Counted from the stretch's first letter, positions 23,636 to 32,447 are shown. The stretch: 49,620 bases of DNA from Chloroflexota bacterium (GCA_016838895.1 JAEKNU010000028.1:1-49620); one strand, 5' to 3'. Made by a program: numbers and translations. Notes: a model not told the origin generated them from the sequence alone.

Positions 23636-24385
23636 ATGCAAGAACCAAAAGAAACACCCGATCAGCCGAACGACGATCCTGAAGCATTGGATGTATTGCA
23701 GAAATTGCAGCAACCATTGGATTTGTCGCGGGTCAGACGGCGTCCCTCGCCGGGATCGGGCACAGTGCCATACCTGGCAGGGCATGACATCATCACTCGC
23801 GCCAATGCGATCTTCAATTATGCCTGGTCGTTTGAGCTGCTCAGCCAGCCGGTTATTGAACGCTGGCAAAAGCAAGTCATGGTTTGGAATACAAAAGAGA
23901 AGCGCCAGGTGCCTGCTCTGGATGAAGCCGGAAGGTCCATCATGGAACGGGTCGGGTTGGTGTATGTGACTGGCAAGGTCAGCGTGGTGCTGAATGGCAA
24001 GTTATATACCCATGCCGATGTCGGTCGCTGTCCTTTCATTGGAGATACCACTGAAGCATTGGATACCGCTTTGGCCGGATGTGCCACGGATTGCCTGAAA
24101 CGCTGCTTCCGCCAACTGGGCGAGCAGTTCGGTAACTCGCTCAATAGCAAAGAGACCTCACGCCCGACACGCGCAAAGCCAGCACGAACTGCACCTGTAA
24201 CCGTATCACCAGCCATAGCGCGCCACTATACAGACGGGGCAAAGGTGAATGGCAACATCTCAGAACAACAAGCCTACGATCATTTCAAGCAAACCACAGG
24301 AGAAAAGCCTGCGTCTAAAGAGGCATTACGCAATTGGCTGCAAAGCCAACGTACCCAACCGCAACCGGCCAATCTGACCAAGTAA
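23636..24385 (+). CDS. Rad52/Rad22-like single-strand annealing protein
   Basis: The 249-residue protein contains GTVPYLAGHDIITRANAIFN (about residues 42-61) with WSF shortly after. Later come YVTGKVSVVLNGKLYTHADVG and ALDTALAGCATDCLKRCFRQLGEQFGNSL (about 141-169). The last block matches the ALKGAVTDALKRALRxFGxxFGN signature of Rad52-type single-strand annealing proteins found on phages and mobile elements. It would pair complementary single strands during recombination or repair. A C-terminal tail with HTH-like QAYDHFKQTTGEK follows. AAGGAGG precedes the ATG. Together with SSB it forms the core of the ssDNA module. Confidence 0.85.
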   Translation: MQEPKETPDQPNDDPEALDVLQKLQQPLDLSRVRRRPSPGSGTVPYLAGHDIITRANAIFNYAWSFELLSQPVIERWQKQVMVWNTKEKRQVPALDEAGRSIMERVGLVYVTGKVSVVLNGKLYTHADVGRCPFIGDTTEALDTALAGCATDCLKRCFRQLGEQFGNSLNSKETSRPTRAKPARTAPVTVSPAIARHYTDGAKVNGNISEQQAYDHFKQTTGEKPASKEALRNWLQSQRTQPQPANLTK

Positions 24386-24413
24386 ACAAGTTCTTTTCAT
24401 AAGGAGACACACA

Positions 24414-24839
24414 ATGTATCACACCATCATTCTGATTGGCAATTTAGGCAAAGACCCGGAGACGCGCTTTTCCCCCAGCGGACATCCCGTGACGACCTTA
24501 TCCGTCGCCACAAACCGCAAGTATCGTGATGCGCTGGGTCAGTCCGTCAATGAGACCAGTTGGTTTCACGTGACTATCTGGGGAAAGCAAGCCGAAGCTT
24601 GCAATACCAACCTGCATAAAGGCAGTAAAGTCCTGGTCGAGGGTCGCCTGACCCCTGATCCGCAAACCGGCGGTCCACGCATTTGGAAAACGGACGGTCG
24701 GGTCAATGCGCAATACGAGGTCACCGCTTCGGTTGTGCGATTTTTGTCCGCACGCAATGAAACGAATGGAAAAGTTGCAGAACAGGACGAGATGGACGCG
24801 CAGAATGCCGCGATCGATCTGGATGATATCCCTTTCTAG
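24414..24839 (+). CDS. ssb: Single-stranded DNA-binding protein
   Basis: The 141-residue protein starts MYHTIILIGNLGKDPETRF, the standard SSB opening. It continues with TLSVATNRKY, SWFHVTIWGKQAEA and KGSKVLVEGRLTPD, which form the OB fold, and ends in DLDDIPF, the acidic C-terminal tip that recruits replication and repair partners. It is a bacterial-type SSB, probably acting beside the Rad52-like protein to hold ssDNA. AAGGAG lies just upstream of ATG 24414, 28 nt after the Rad52 gene. A chromosomal SSB gene is expected elsewhere, so this is a mobile-element copy by inference. Confidence 0.93.
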   Translation: MYHTIILIGNLGKDPETRFSPSGHPVTTLSVATNRKYRDALGQSVNETSWFHVTIWGKQAEACNTNLHKGSKVLVEGRLTPDPQTGGPRIWKTDGRVNAQYEVTASVVRFLSARNETNGKVAEQDEMDAQNAAIDLDDIPF

Positions 24840-24871
24840 ATCAACAAAGGGAAACTGGCGCAACACACTGG

Positions 24872-24899
24872 AGGACATGCAAATGGGTATGTCCTTTTT
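24872..24899 (+). terminator. Terminator-like hairpin before the 24924 gene
   Basis: Arms AGGACAT (24872-24878) and ATGTCCT (24889-24895) are followed by a T run. The hairpin stands 14 nt before AGGAGG of the next gene, so it either ends the SSB message or conditionally blocks the downstream genes. Confidence 0.6.
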
Positions 24900-24923
24900 C
24901 TATTTAAAACACAGGAGGATCAG

Positions 24924-25202
24924 ATGATCAAAGCTGAAATCACAGTGAGCACCTGTTATGGAATTGTCCCCATCCCGGTTGAAGTGATGGGTTCAGGACC
25001 ACGACCAGGGACGGCCTGGGTGAGAGCGCTCAATGGACTGGAACCGTTTTGCAAATTCAGTCACGGCGGTCCAACCCAGGATAGTACGGCTGTCGTTCTT
25101 GTTCCACAATTACGGGATGTTCACATCGAGGCAGATTTGGACTGCGAAGAGATGGAAATTTGCGTACTGCAACTGGATATGCAAAGCGTGGAGGTGATTT
25201 GA
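24924..25202 (+). CDS. Small hypothetical protein of the ssDNA operon
   Basis: The 92-residue protein contains strand-rich segments: MIKAEITVSTCYGIVPIPVEVMG, then GTAWVRALNGLEPF and DIHIEADLDCEE. No catalytic motif or membrane segment is seen. The layout, a short beta protein with a C-terminal acidic patch, is compatible with a small OB or beta-barrel domain, but this is not a recognised family. AGGAGG precedes the ATG, and its stop overlaps the ArdC-like gene by TGATG, so the two are translated together. Function unknown. Confidence 0.6.
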   Translation: MIKAEITVSTCYGIVPIPVEVMGSGPRPGTAWVRALNGLEPFCKFSHGGPTQDSTAVVLVPQLRDVHIEADLDCEEMEICVLQLDMQSVEVI

Positions 25203-26092
25203 TGGATGCAAAAACATTACTTCAATCCATTAATGTCGCCTGCGAGGACCTGGCCCGGGAAACCGACCAGGTACGCATTTCACAAACCATGCAATGCTAT
25301 CTGGAGATGATCAGCAAGTTTCATCATTATAGCTGGCATAACCAATTGCTGATCTGGATTCAATCTCCGGAGGCAAGTCAGGTAGCCGGTTATCAGACCT
25401 GGAAACAGAAATTCAATCGTCAGGTCAGGCGCGGAGAAAATGGCATCGCCATTCTGGCGCCTTGCTTCTATAAATCGAAGAAGGGCGCAGACACAGTAGG
25501 AGATAGCGAGGAAACCTGCGATAGGCAAACTTCACCAGCAATCAAACAAACTGAAGAGACTGCCAGTAGACCTGTGATTCACGCATTCCGCGTGGTACAT
25601 GTTTTTGATGTGTCCCAGACCGAGGGAGATCCCTTACCGGAATGCCCACAGTGGCGCGACTTTGAGAAGGATCATGACCTGGAGACCGCCTTGCTGTTAT
25701 TCGCTGGCAGCAAGGGCATTGAAGTTGAAATCACGGATGATCTGGGCGGTCCGGAGGGTGTCAGCAGTGGCGGTAAGATTCGCCTTTTGCGCACCACCGG
25801 TACCCGGACAATCGTGCATGAATTGGCGCATGAATTGTTTGAGCATGCCAATCCAAATATCCGCGTCCAGATGACAACCCAGCAGCGAGAGATCGAAGCC
25901 GATGCTGTCGCCTACGTTATTGGTCGGCATTATGGCTTGAAAGCGGATAGTGCCCCGAATTATCTTGCGTTGTGGCAGGCGGCAGGAAAAGATATCCTGG
26001 CTTGCCTGGAACGTGTTCGGGGCATCGCAGTCGAGATCATTCAGGCGGTGGAAACCCACCAAACACAAGGAGAAGCAAAGGAGGCGACATGA
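25202..26092 (+). CDS. ArdC-like antirestriction protein with zinc-metallopeptidase domain
   Basis: The 296-residue protein has an N-terminal DUF1738/ArdC-like ssDNA-binding domain (FHHYSWHNQLLIWIQSPEASQV region, about residues 40-61, then GYQTWKQKFNRQVRRGENGIAIL, about 63-85). Its C-terminal zincin-like domain has HELAH at about 206-210 and a third ligand in REIEAD (about 229-234). ArdC proteins of conjugative plasmids protect incoming ssDNA from restriction and carry this metallopeptidase fold. Its presence beside SSB, a Rad52-like protein and RadC points to a mobile element. The start overlaps the preceding gene by TGATG and the end overlaps the next by ATGA. Confidence 0.85.
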   Translation: MDAKTLLQSINVACEDLARETDQVRISQTMQCYLEMISKFHHYSWHNQLLIWIQSPEASQVAGYQTWKQKFNRQVRRGENGIAILAPCFYKSKKGADTVGDSEETCDRQTSPAIKQTEETASRPVIHAFRVVHVFDVSQTEGDPLPECPQWRDFEKDHDLETALLLFAGSKGIEVEITDDLGGPEGVSSGGKIRLLRTTGTRTIVHELAHELFEHANPNIRVQMTTQQREIEADAVAYVIGRHYGLKADSAPNYLALWQAAGKDILACLERVRGIAVEIIQAVETHQTQGEAKEAT

Positions 26093-26577
26093 CTGTGGAT
26101 GTGTTCGTACCTCAAATTAGTGTCAGCGTACAACGATCTACTTACCTTGTTCAAAGGATGGATGACCCATTTCGGGTTCATGTCGTGGACAAGAACAAAA
26201 CTTGCTCCTGCGGCGATCCGCATTGCTGGTCTATTCTGGCTGTTGCGGATTATTTGCGCAGTGGCGGGCAACGTGCCCCGATGGGTTTGCCAGCCTGTCC
26301 GATTTGCGGAAGTGAAACTTTCCCGGATCGGAAATGGGATGGAAAATATACCAAACAACCCGGCTGGCGCTGTGCGACAGGTGGAATTGGCCACTTTTTA
26401 CAGGCCAAGACTCAGCGTATCCGGCAGCAATGGGCTGAAAATCCATGGCTGATCCCACCGGCGTCAGGTTACCCTGGCGTGCGCAGAGATGAGCTGATGA
26501 CCTGGCAGGAGTGCGAAGCTGCCGAACAAGAGCAGCATCAATCGACTAAATCACAAGTGGAACTGGAAGTGCAGTAG
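26089..26577 (+). CDS. SWIM-type zinc finger protein
   Basis: The 162-residue protein has CSCGDPHCWSILAVADYL (about residues 39-56), the CxC-x(n)-HC pattern of SWIM zinc fingers, which bind DNA or proteins. Further on are CPIC (about 68-71) and WRCATGGIGHF (about 90-100), adding a possible zinc ribbon. It starts in an ATGA overlap with the ArdC-like gene, so they are probably translated together and may act as a pair on ssDNA. Such SWIM proteins are found with recombination proteins on mobile elements. Exact function unknown. Confidence 0.68.
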   Translation: MTVDVFVPQISVSVQRSTYLVQRMDDPFRVHVVDKNKTCSCGDPHCWSILAVADYLRSGGQRAPMGLPACPICGSETFPDRKWDGKYTKQPGWRCATGGIGHFLQAKTQRIRQQWAENPWLIPPASGYPGVRRDELMTWQECEAAEQEQHQSTKSQVELEVQ

Positions 26578-26611
26578 CAAATTCAGTGCTAACAAGCGTA
26601 CCAACACAATA

Positions 26612-26657
26612 CCCCTGAGGGGACAGCATCCCTTCTGGGGGTGGTCTGTCCCCTTTT
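26612..26657 (+). terminator. Strong terminator-like hairpin with competing upstream hairpin
   Basis: Arms AGGGGACAG (26618-26626) and CTGTCCCCT (26646-26654) plus inner CATCCC/GGGGTG pairing form a long stem followed by a T tract. Immediately before it, CCCC TGA GGGG (26612-26622) uses the same GGGG, so the two hairpins exclude each other. That is the layout of an attenuator. It stands upstream of the RadC-like gene. Confidence 0.6.
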
Positions 26658-26678
26658 TCATACAAGGAGACAGACAGG

Positions 26679-27395
26679 ATGACCCAACAACCTTACCTAT
26701 TAGAAAAACCACAAGACCCATTCTATGAGTTACCCAGACTCAAGCTTTTGCCCATACGAGAACAACCTGCTTTTCGCGTGGCCAAAAATTCAGACGCGTG
26801 CAGTCTGGCAGAACTACTGGCCGTGATTATCGGCGGATCGAGTCAAATCGAATCCGCCGAGAAATTACTGGTGCAGTTTGGCTCGATCCAGAAGATCGCA
26901 CAGGCGCATGTCAATGAACTTGAGAAGGTGCCTGGTATCAGTAATCTGACTGCGCTGCGTCTCAAAGCGGCGCTGGCCCTTGGACGCAAATTACTCCAAC
27001 CGGAAGATGCGCGACCAATAATCCAGTCTCCCGAAGATGCTGCTCAGATTCTGATGCCCTTACTGGCCCATCGGGAGCAGGAGTATATGGTGGTGATGCC
27101 ACTGAGTACCCGCAATCACGTCCTGGATGTGATTGAGATGTATCACGGCTCATTGAATGCCTCGATGGTGCGGGTCGGTGAATTATTCAAACCGGCCTTA
27201 CAGCGCAATGCCGCCGCAATCTTGATTGCCCATAACCACCCGAGTGGAGATCCTGGGCCAAGTCATGAAGACGTAGAACTTACCCGGGCAGTCGTCAATG
27301 CGGGCAAGCTCCTGGATGTGGACGTTGTTGACCATCTGGTCATTGGATTGTCCCGTTGGATTTCACTCAAAGAGCGCAGACTCGGATTTTCGTAA
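26679..27395 (+). CDS. radC: RadC-like JAMM-domain protein
   Basis: The 238-residue protein has an N-terminal UPF0758/helix-hairpin-helix part (LEKVPGISNLTALRLKAALALGRKL, about residues 81-105). A JAMM/MPN+ domain follows, with the metal-binding HNHPSGDP (about 185-192) and downstream Asp in HEDVELT. These features are those of the RadC/DUF2466 family. RadC-like proteins are frequent on conjugative elements and plasmids; a role in recombination or repair is suspected but not settled. AAGGAG precedes the ATG, and the terminator-like hairpin at 26612-26657 is close upstream. Confidence 0.88.
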   Translation: MTQQPYLLEKPQDPFYELPRLKLLPIREQPAFRVAKNSDACSLAELLAVIIGGSSQIESAEKLLVQFGSIQKIAQAHVNELEKVPGISNLTALRLKAALALGRKLLQPEDARPIIQSPEDAAQILMPLLAHREQEYMVVMPLSTRNHVLDVIEMYHGSLNASMVRVGELFKPALQRNAAAILIAHNHPSGDPGPSHEDVELTRAVVNAGKLLDVDVVDHLVIGLSRWISLKERRLGFS

Positions 27396-27412
27396 AACAC
27401 AAGGAGATACAC

Positions 27413-27733
27413 ATGCAACAACTACCCACACTACGACAGTTTGAATATATGGAGGCAGGTTTTGAAGTGTCCAAGATTCTGGTGCAAGCTGGATATGATA
27501 TGGATAAGCCAGCTTTTTCGATCACCTGGGGTCAGATTACTGAGGAGGTTGCACATACCTTGGCTGATCATGGCTTACCCGTGGATCGACTGGAAGAGGA
27601 CAAGATATTGGACCTGGTCGTTGAATCGGCTGATGTTATGAAAAATGAGGATGTCCTGTTCTGGAGAGAATCTGTACGAGTGATAATACAGGAATATATT
27701 GGGGATTTATGCTTGGAGAATAACCAGAATTAG
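27413..27733 (+). CDS. Small hypothetical protein, last gene of the ssDNA operon
   Basis: The 106-residue protein is read from ATG 27413 (AAGGAG upstream). It is helical, with RQFEYMEAGFEVSKILVQAGYD at the start and an acidic C-terminal half (RLEEDKILDLVVESADVM). No known motif is seen. It lies 17 nt after the radC-like gene and ends just before the bidirectional hairpin at 27742-27776, so it closes the operon. Function unknown. Confidence 0.6.
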   Translation: MQQLPTLRQFEYMEAGFEVSKILVQAGYDMDKPAFSITWGQITEEVAHTLADHGLPVDRLEEDKILDLVVESADVMKNEDVLFWRESVRVIIQEYIGDLCLENNQN

Positions 27734-27741
27734 AAATTCAA

Positions 27742-27776
27742 GAAAATAGCAGATTGTATTTTTTCAATCTGCTATT
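27742..27776. terminator. Bidirectional terminator between convergent operons
   Basis: Near-perfect arms AAATAGCAGATTG (about 27744-27756) and CAATCTGCTATTT (about 27764-27776), with T-rich flanks on both strands. They lie between the ends of the ssDNA operon (plus) and the defence operon (minus). Confidence 0.75.
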
Positions 27777-28656
27777 TATTTATTAAGAAGAAATAGATCA
27801 GTAGAGTACCGGATACTATGAATAACATTATGATTTTTTCGCTTTTTGACATAAATTTCCATTCAAAGCGAGTAGAATTTAATATTTTAATAACCCAGCC
27901 AAAGCCCCCGCCGAAAATTGAGCCAATAATTGTGTAAACTAGGAGCATACTCTGTTTTGGAACATTAAAAATTACTTGCTTAGAATCTGCAATAATTGAA
28001 CTGATAAAGAAAGAAACAAAAGCACCAATCAATAACCCAATCAACACAGCAGGTGGATTGGCAATCTCCTGGCGAAATAAATGTTTTAAATCCATTATTG
28101 CGACTCCATCATGAACGCCTGCTGGCACGGTATGTTCATTTTGGCGCATAAATACAGTAGGCTTTTGAAAAGTTCCACATTTTGTAACTAATTCTCTTGT
28201 TGTTTCATGTAAGTGAAATGTTGGTGGTATGGTAATAATAATTATTTTTTTATCTTGGATGGTTACTTCTCTCATCTCGATACCAACAATAGATGGTGTA
28301 ACGGTATCTTTTAACCATTTTGATATTTCACTTAAACTTGGAATTTTATAATCTACATTGTGCAAGACACGTTGCTGGTTTTCATCAAATTTACTGTCAT
28401 CAGCACCAATTAGTAGATATTTATATCTTTTGATTATCCTGGTGTTTCCGTTTGCTAATCCCAAAATATCTTTAATAAATTCATCTTTTGAATGGGGTGA
28501 CACTTTTCCATTAGATACAAATAATTTGTAGTTTCTTTTAAATTCTAACCAATCAAGTTCTTCTTTTTCACGAAGTAATTCAACAATAAAATTATCATCT
28601 TTTGAATGATTTTTTTCGTAATTTCTTAGCCTTTTCATTTTTTGTAAAAATTTCAT
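27772..28656 (-). CDS. AlbA_2/Schlafen-type protein with C-terminal membrane helices
   Basis: The 294-residue protein has REKEELDWLEFKRNYKLFVSNG (about residues 29-50) and FIKDILGLANG (about 60-70). This is the divergent AlbA_2/AAA_4 (Schlafen-like) fold with the conserved E-x-K. The region around TVTPSIVGIEMREVTI carries the rest of the fold. Three hydrophobic segments at the C-terminus (about 206-225, 235-257, 270-290) would anchor it in the membrane. AlbA_2 domains act as nucleases or nucleic-acid-binding modules in phage defence. It is the last gene of the defence operon, 29 nt after the helicase gene. Confidence 0.78.
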   Translation of the reverse strand: MKFLQKMKRLRNYEKNHSKDDNFIVELLREKEELDWLEFKRNYKLFVSNGKVSPHSKDEFIKDILGLANGNTRIIKRYKYLLIGADDSKFDENQQRVLHNVDYKIPSLSEISKWLKDTVTPSIVGIEMREVTIQDKKIIIITIPPTFHLHETTRELVTKCGTFQKPTVFMRQNEHTVPAGVHDGVAIMDLKHLFRQEIANPPAVLIGLLIGAFVSFFISSIIADSKQVIFNVPKQSMLLVYTIIGSIFGGGFGWVIKILNSTRFEWKFMSKSEKIIMLFIVSGTLLIYFFLINK

Positions 28657-28685
28657 TTCGTATCCTGATAAGGTCTGATTTGCGA

Positions 28686-31600
28686 TTAGGAAAATGATGA
28701 AATTATTAATTCCTCAATTGCTTTGCTGTCAATGCCACCGTTTAGGGCATCCTTTGTGATAATTAGGGTGCCATTTTCTCCACCACCGTCTTCAATAGGC
28801 AGAATATTGTGAGATTTATACCAGTTCAATTTGTTTTCCCAACGTTGTTTATAAATGGGATCCATTAACATGCCTAAATGTTCCCAATAATAAGTAATTC
28901 CAGAATCGGAATCTTCAATGGTGAAATCCGGATACTTGGGTATTCCATTATTAATGATTAAAGCTTGTTCATAAACATAGTCAATATGCTTTTCAAATAG
29001 TATATTGGCGATGATTACTTCAGATTTAGAACGAACGCTTTCACCACGACGAGTTCGATGAATGAGATTTGCTTCCAAGAAGCGATCATTAACTACAATA
29101 GGATTTGGAGGACAGAATGTATTGGTTAGTCGACTTGCTGCCTCGGAATAATAATCATCAGAATATCGTTTCAAATCATGAAATTCACCTTGATGTAAGA
29201 TAATTACTTTCTCCTGTTGACGGGTGAGGGCGGTATACAATAATTCTCGTGATAATAGTCGGCATGGATTTGGAATCACAACAAATGTTTTCTTAAATTC
29301 GGAACCTTGGGTTTTGTGAACCGTTAACGCATAGGCCAGTTCAAGAGGAGCTTCCATTTCTTCACCAAAATCAGAATCGCCATAGTTGTATTTGAACCCT
29401 GTTTGAGTTGAGAACTCCACTTCTAATTGCCAAGGAAGCCCCTTATATTTAGCCTTTGATCCCTTAAATTGACCTACGGCAATACCAATTTCTCCATTTG
29501 CAACATACTGTTGAGAACCATCCTTTGGGAACACTCCCCATCGTCGCTGATTCTTAACTTGAATCACCTTGTCTCCATATAGAATTCCTTCCCGTCCCAT
29601 TGGCTTTGGAATTCTTCTGCCAAAAGTATTTGATGCAAATTCTTTTGTTTTGAATCGAAATTGGTTTTGAACAAACCGATTTAGGGCTATCACCCCGAAT
29701 GTATCTGCCCTAACAGGGGAGAGGATTTGCCAATCCTCAATTTTTCTACTGGAACCAGGACGATCCCTGTATTCGGAATTGAAATAAACAAGGTCATTAT
29801 ATAAAGTTCCACCCAACGACAACTCAAATTTCTTCCAATCCTCATTACTATCCAGAGCTAATTCTTCGACCAATACTTTTAGAAAAACATTCTGGAATTC
29901 ACTGGTATGTTCCCAACTCACTAAGCGGAGTGTTTTGTCAGTCATATCTGCATTAGGATTTCCCCAAATGATATCAGCTCCTGGATCAACGGGACGACCA
30001 CTGAACCATTCTGCCAGAATCAGATCACGGCGGTTCTCACCTTTTTGCCGGCGTCTGATGGTTAATTCGGTATAACCTACACCGATTTTGGGGAAAAGAC
30101 TCTCAACATTATCAGGCGATAGTAAATTTACAATATCCAAAAAGGGTCTTCCAGCACCAATAGGAGGAAGCTGCCTTGGGTCGCCTACAAGGATAAAGCG
30201 ATCTACTCCTTTGATGGCATCAAATACTGCTGCAAGTTGCTCTTCAGTTAGCATGGAAGCTTCATCAATGATGATGGTTTTTCCAACTTCTATTTTCTCT
30301 CGCGTAGATGGATGATACCTCCCTGTTAATGGATCATAACGATCCAATGGTAACAAGAATTGAGCAATGGTTTTTGCGTTGTGGATTTTAGTTTGTGCTT
30401 CCATTCTGACCCTGGCTTTTCCGGTCGGAGCAAGCATCAATAATCCATTTAGTTTAACAGATGGCTCATTGCACAAAACCTGCAGCAAAGTAGTTTTTCC
30501 TGTGCCGGCCGGTCCAATGAGGACGGATATACGAGATTCAAAAAGTTCTTTTAATGCTATTGTTTTTTCTTGCCTGGCTTTTATTTCTTGTTCATCATTA
30601 GGGTCAACTTCTTCTTTTAATGCAAAATCTAAAAGTTGTCTCCAATTAATTTCAGCTGAATGTCTTTTCCCGTTAATTCGGCCTTGAACGGTTTTCCGAA
30701 TAAGTCCCTCTGCTTGATGTAGTTTGTCTAACTGATAACCAGGCTGATCGTTCGCAAATTCTATCCGATGGATGACCGTACTGAAGCTATCTTCAATGAT
30801 CGTGAGCAAATCAGAATCAACCGGACAAGTCGGTTGTACATCAAGCTCACGAATCTCTTGTATTATTTTTTCCCGCGAATAAACTGAATTGCCGTTATCT
30901 GCGGCTTCCTCCAATTGCCTAATGATGAATGCTCGCACCCGTCTTTCATCGATATTTTCCGAAACACAGGAAGGTTCAGGGATTGGAAATTGTTCGCGGA
31001 TCATCACGTCTGGAAAAACACCACGATCGATGATGGAAGCACTAATTGGATCGGCAGAAAATCGGTCTAATTCATATAACAGATAAGGATTTTCCAGAAT
31101 CTGTTTATCATCAACATGAATATTTGCTTCACCTCGGCTTTTATCTTCATGGATATAAAATCGAGTGGCTTGGGGGGATGTGATTGCGAAACGGCTTAAT
31201 AACTTAAGTAAAGTCTTCCGCTCATCAGGTAAATTCTGCCATTTCTTCCGAATCGTATCTCCAATTTTCACAGAAGTATCCAGATTGTATGATGTTGGAT
31301 TTGAGAATATTTCATCGACATAGATCCATGGATCGCTCATTTGGTCGGGTGCTTTTTCTGCTATGATTCGTTCGATTTCAAGGGCAAATAGGGTGCCATT
31401 TTCACACCCAAAAGCAGAAAGGGCTGCACCTAATCCAGGGTAGGGTCCGCGCATTTTCCACAATAGATTTAGTTGTTGATCAATCCATTGGATTTGTTTA
31501 TCCCATTGACCCGGAAGGATTGTTTTCATATTGTTGAGAGCTTTGGAGCATGAGAGCAATGCTGCAATAGCAACATCATTGGTGACGTGCTCGGTTCCAT

Positions 31601-32447
31601 AGCTAAAAGCATCAAGATATTCATCTGCAGCATAGGCCACATAGGATTCCGGATTCTCTTCCGGATGCGCATCAAGGTATGATTTTAGTTGCTGATAGGG
31701 GAGCACAAATCCATTTTTCATGCCGGGACGGATAGAATGTTGTATCATCCTTTCCCAAAGGACACTTTGAATTTGACCTGGCTCACTATAGTTATATTCC
31801 GTAAAATCGCCCACATGTTCGACGATGCCGATACCAATAATAACCCGGCGATTGTCTTCAAAAAACGGGGTACGCTTTGCATAAAATATGCATAATGATG
31901 ATTGTGGTTTTATTGCGCTGAAAAAGGTATCCAGCATTGCCAATTGATTATATTTTGCCTGAATCCATGAGGTTTTAAAACCCATATTTTGGGTTGATTG
32001 ATCCTCAAAGTCCTGCTGGTAATGCATGCTATAAGTTTGTAGAAGTTCCTCCACAGAGTTTTTTAACATCCAGCGATAGGGGATACAGGCAGCGGAATAA
32101 GGAGGATACCGTAAAGGAGTAGGGCGAAAGTGTTTATGAGAAGTCCCACCATTTTCTGAATAGGGATGAATAATGTTGCGCGTAATTTCGAAGGGTGCCA
32201 TGAAGTTGCCATGTTCACCAACACAGGCTGGAAATTTGCCATCTGGTAATTGATCCCAATGCTTGCATTTATGCGTTGTTTCCCATTCATCGTTCCTGGT
32301 TTCGCTGATGCGTGGCAACACCAAACAGGAAATATTTTCACCTGGTTTTTCGCAGATTACCCCGGACCAATTTGTATCATTCCATGGTACCCGAATAGAA
32401 AGATGCCGCAATGGGAGTATTTTAGCTCCATTCCAAAGTGTATTCAT
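28686..32447 (-). CDS. RecD-like helicase with C-terminal nuclease-like domain
   Basis: The 1253-residue protein has a long N-terminal region of unknown fold. A RecD/Pif1-type helicase follows: Walker A GPAGTGKTT (about 645-653), IIIDEASML, GDPRQLPPIGAG, and UvrD_C_2-type LAYALTVHKTQGSEF (about 1100). After it, RSKSEVIIANILFEKHIDYVYE, YPDFTI and YYWEHLG match the PD-(D/E)xK-like RSKSE...PDF...WEHLG nuclease domain often fused to DNA helicases. The start at ATG 32447 has AGGAGA 7 nt upstream; a longer frame (to 32480) lacks this. It is the next-to-last gene of the defence operon, after Res. Probably unwinds and cuts DNA. Confidence 0.85.
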   Translation of the reverse strand: MNTLWNGAKILPLRHLSIRVPWNDTNWSGVICEKPGENISCLVLPRISETRNDEWETTHKCKHWDQLPDGKFPACVGEHGNFMAPFEITRNIIHPYSENGGTSHKHFRPTPLRYPPYSAACIPYRWMLKNSVEELLQTYSMHYQQDFEDQSTQNMGFKTSWIQAKYNQLAMLDTFFSAIKPQSSLCIFYAKRTPFFEDNRRVIIGIGIVEHVGDFTEYNYSEPGQIQSVLWERMIQHSIRPGMKNGFVLPYQQLKSYLDAHPEENPESYVAYAADEYLDAFSYGTEHVTNDVAIAALLSCSKALNNMKTILPGQWDKQIQWIDQQLNLLWKMRGPYPGLGAALSAFGCENGTLFALEIERIIAEKAPDQMSDPWIYVDEIFSNPTSYNLDTSVKIGDTIRKKWQNLPDERKTLLKLLSRFAITSPQATRFYIHEDKSRGEANIHVDDKQILENPYLLYELDRFSADPISASIIDRGVFPDVMIREQFPIPEPSCVSENIDERRVRAFIIRQLEEAADNGNSVYSREKIIQEIRELDVQPTCPVDSDLLTIIEDSFSTVIHRIEFANDQPGYQLDKLHQAEGLIRKTVQGRINGKRHSAEINWRQLLDFALKEEVDPNDEQEIKARQEKTIALKELFESRISVLIGPAGTGKTTLLQVLCNEPSVKLNGLLMLAPTGKARVRMEAQTKIHNAKTIAQFLLPLDRYDPLTGRYHPSTREKIEVGKTIIIDEASMLTEEQLAAVFDAIKGVDRFILVGDPRQLPPIGAGRPFLDIVNLLSPDNVESLFPKIGVGYTELTIRRRQKGENRRDLILAEWFSGRPVDPGADIIWGNPNADMTDKTLRLVSWEHTSEFQNVFLKVLVEELALDSNEDWKKFELSLGGTLYNDLVYFNSEYRDRPGSSRKIEDWQILSPVRADTFGVIALNRFVQNQFRFKTKEFASNTFGRRIPKPMGREGILYGDKVIQVKNQRRWGVFPKDGSQQYVANGEIGIAVGQFKGSKAKYKGLPWQLEVEFSTQTGFKYNYGDSDFGEEMEAPLELAYALTVHKTQGSEFKKTFVVIPNPCRLLSRELLYTALTRQQEKVIILHQGEFHDLKRYSDDYYSEAASRLTNTFCPPNPIVVNDRFLEANLIHRTRRGESVRSKSEVIIANILFEKHIDYVYEQALIINNGIPKYPDFTIEDSDSGITYYWEHLGMLMDPIYKQRWENKLNWYKSHNILPIEDGGGENGTLIITKDALNGGIDSKAIEELIISSFS

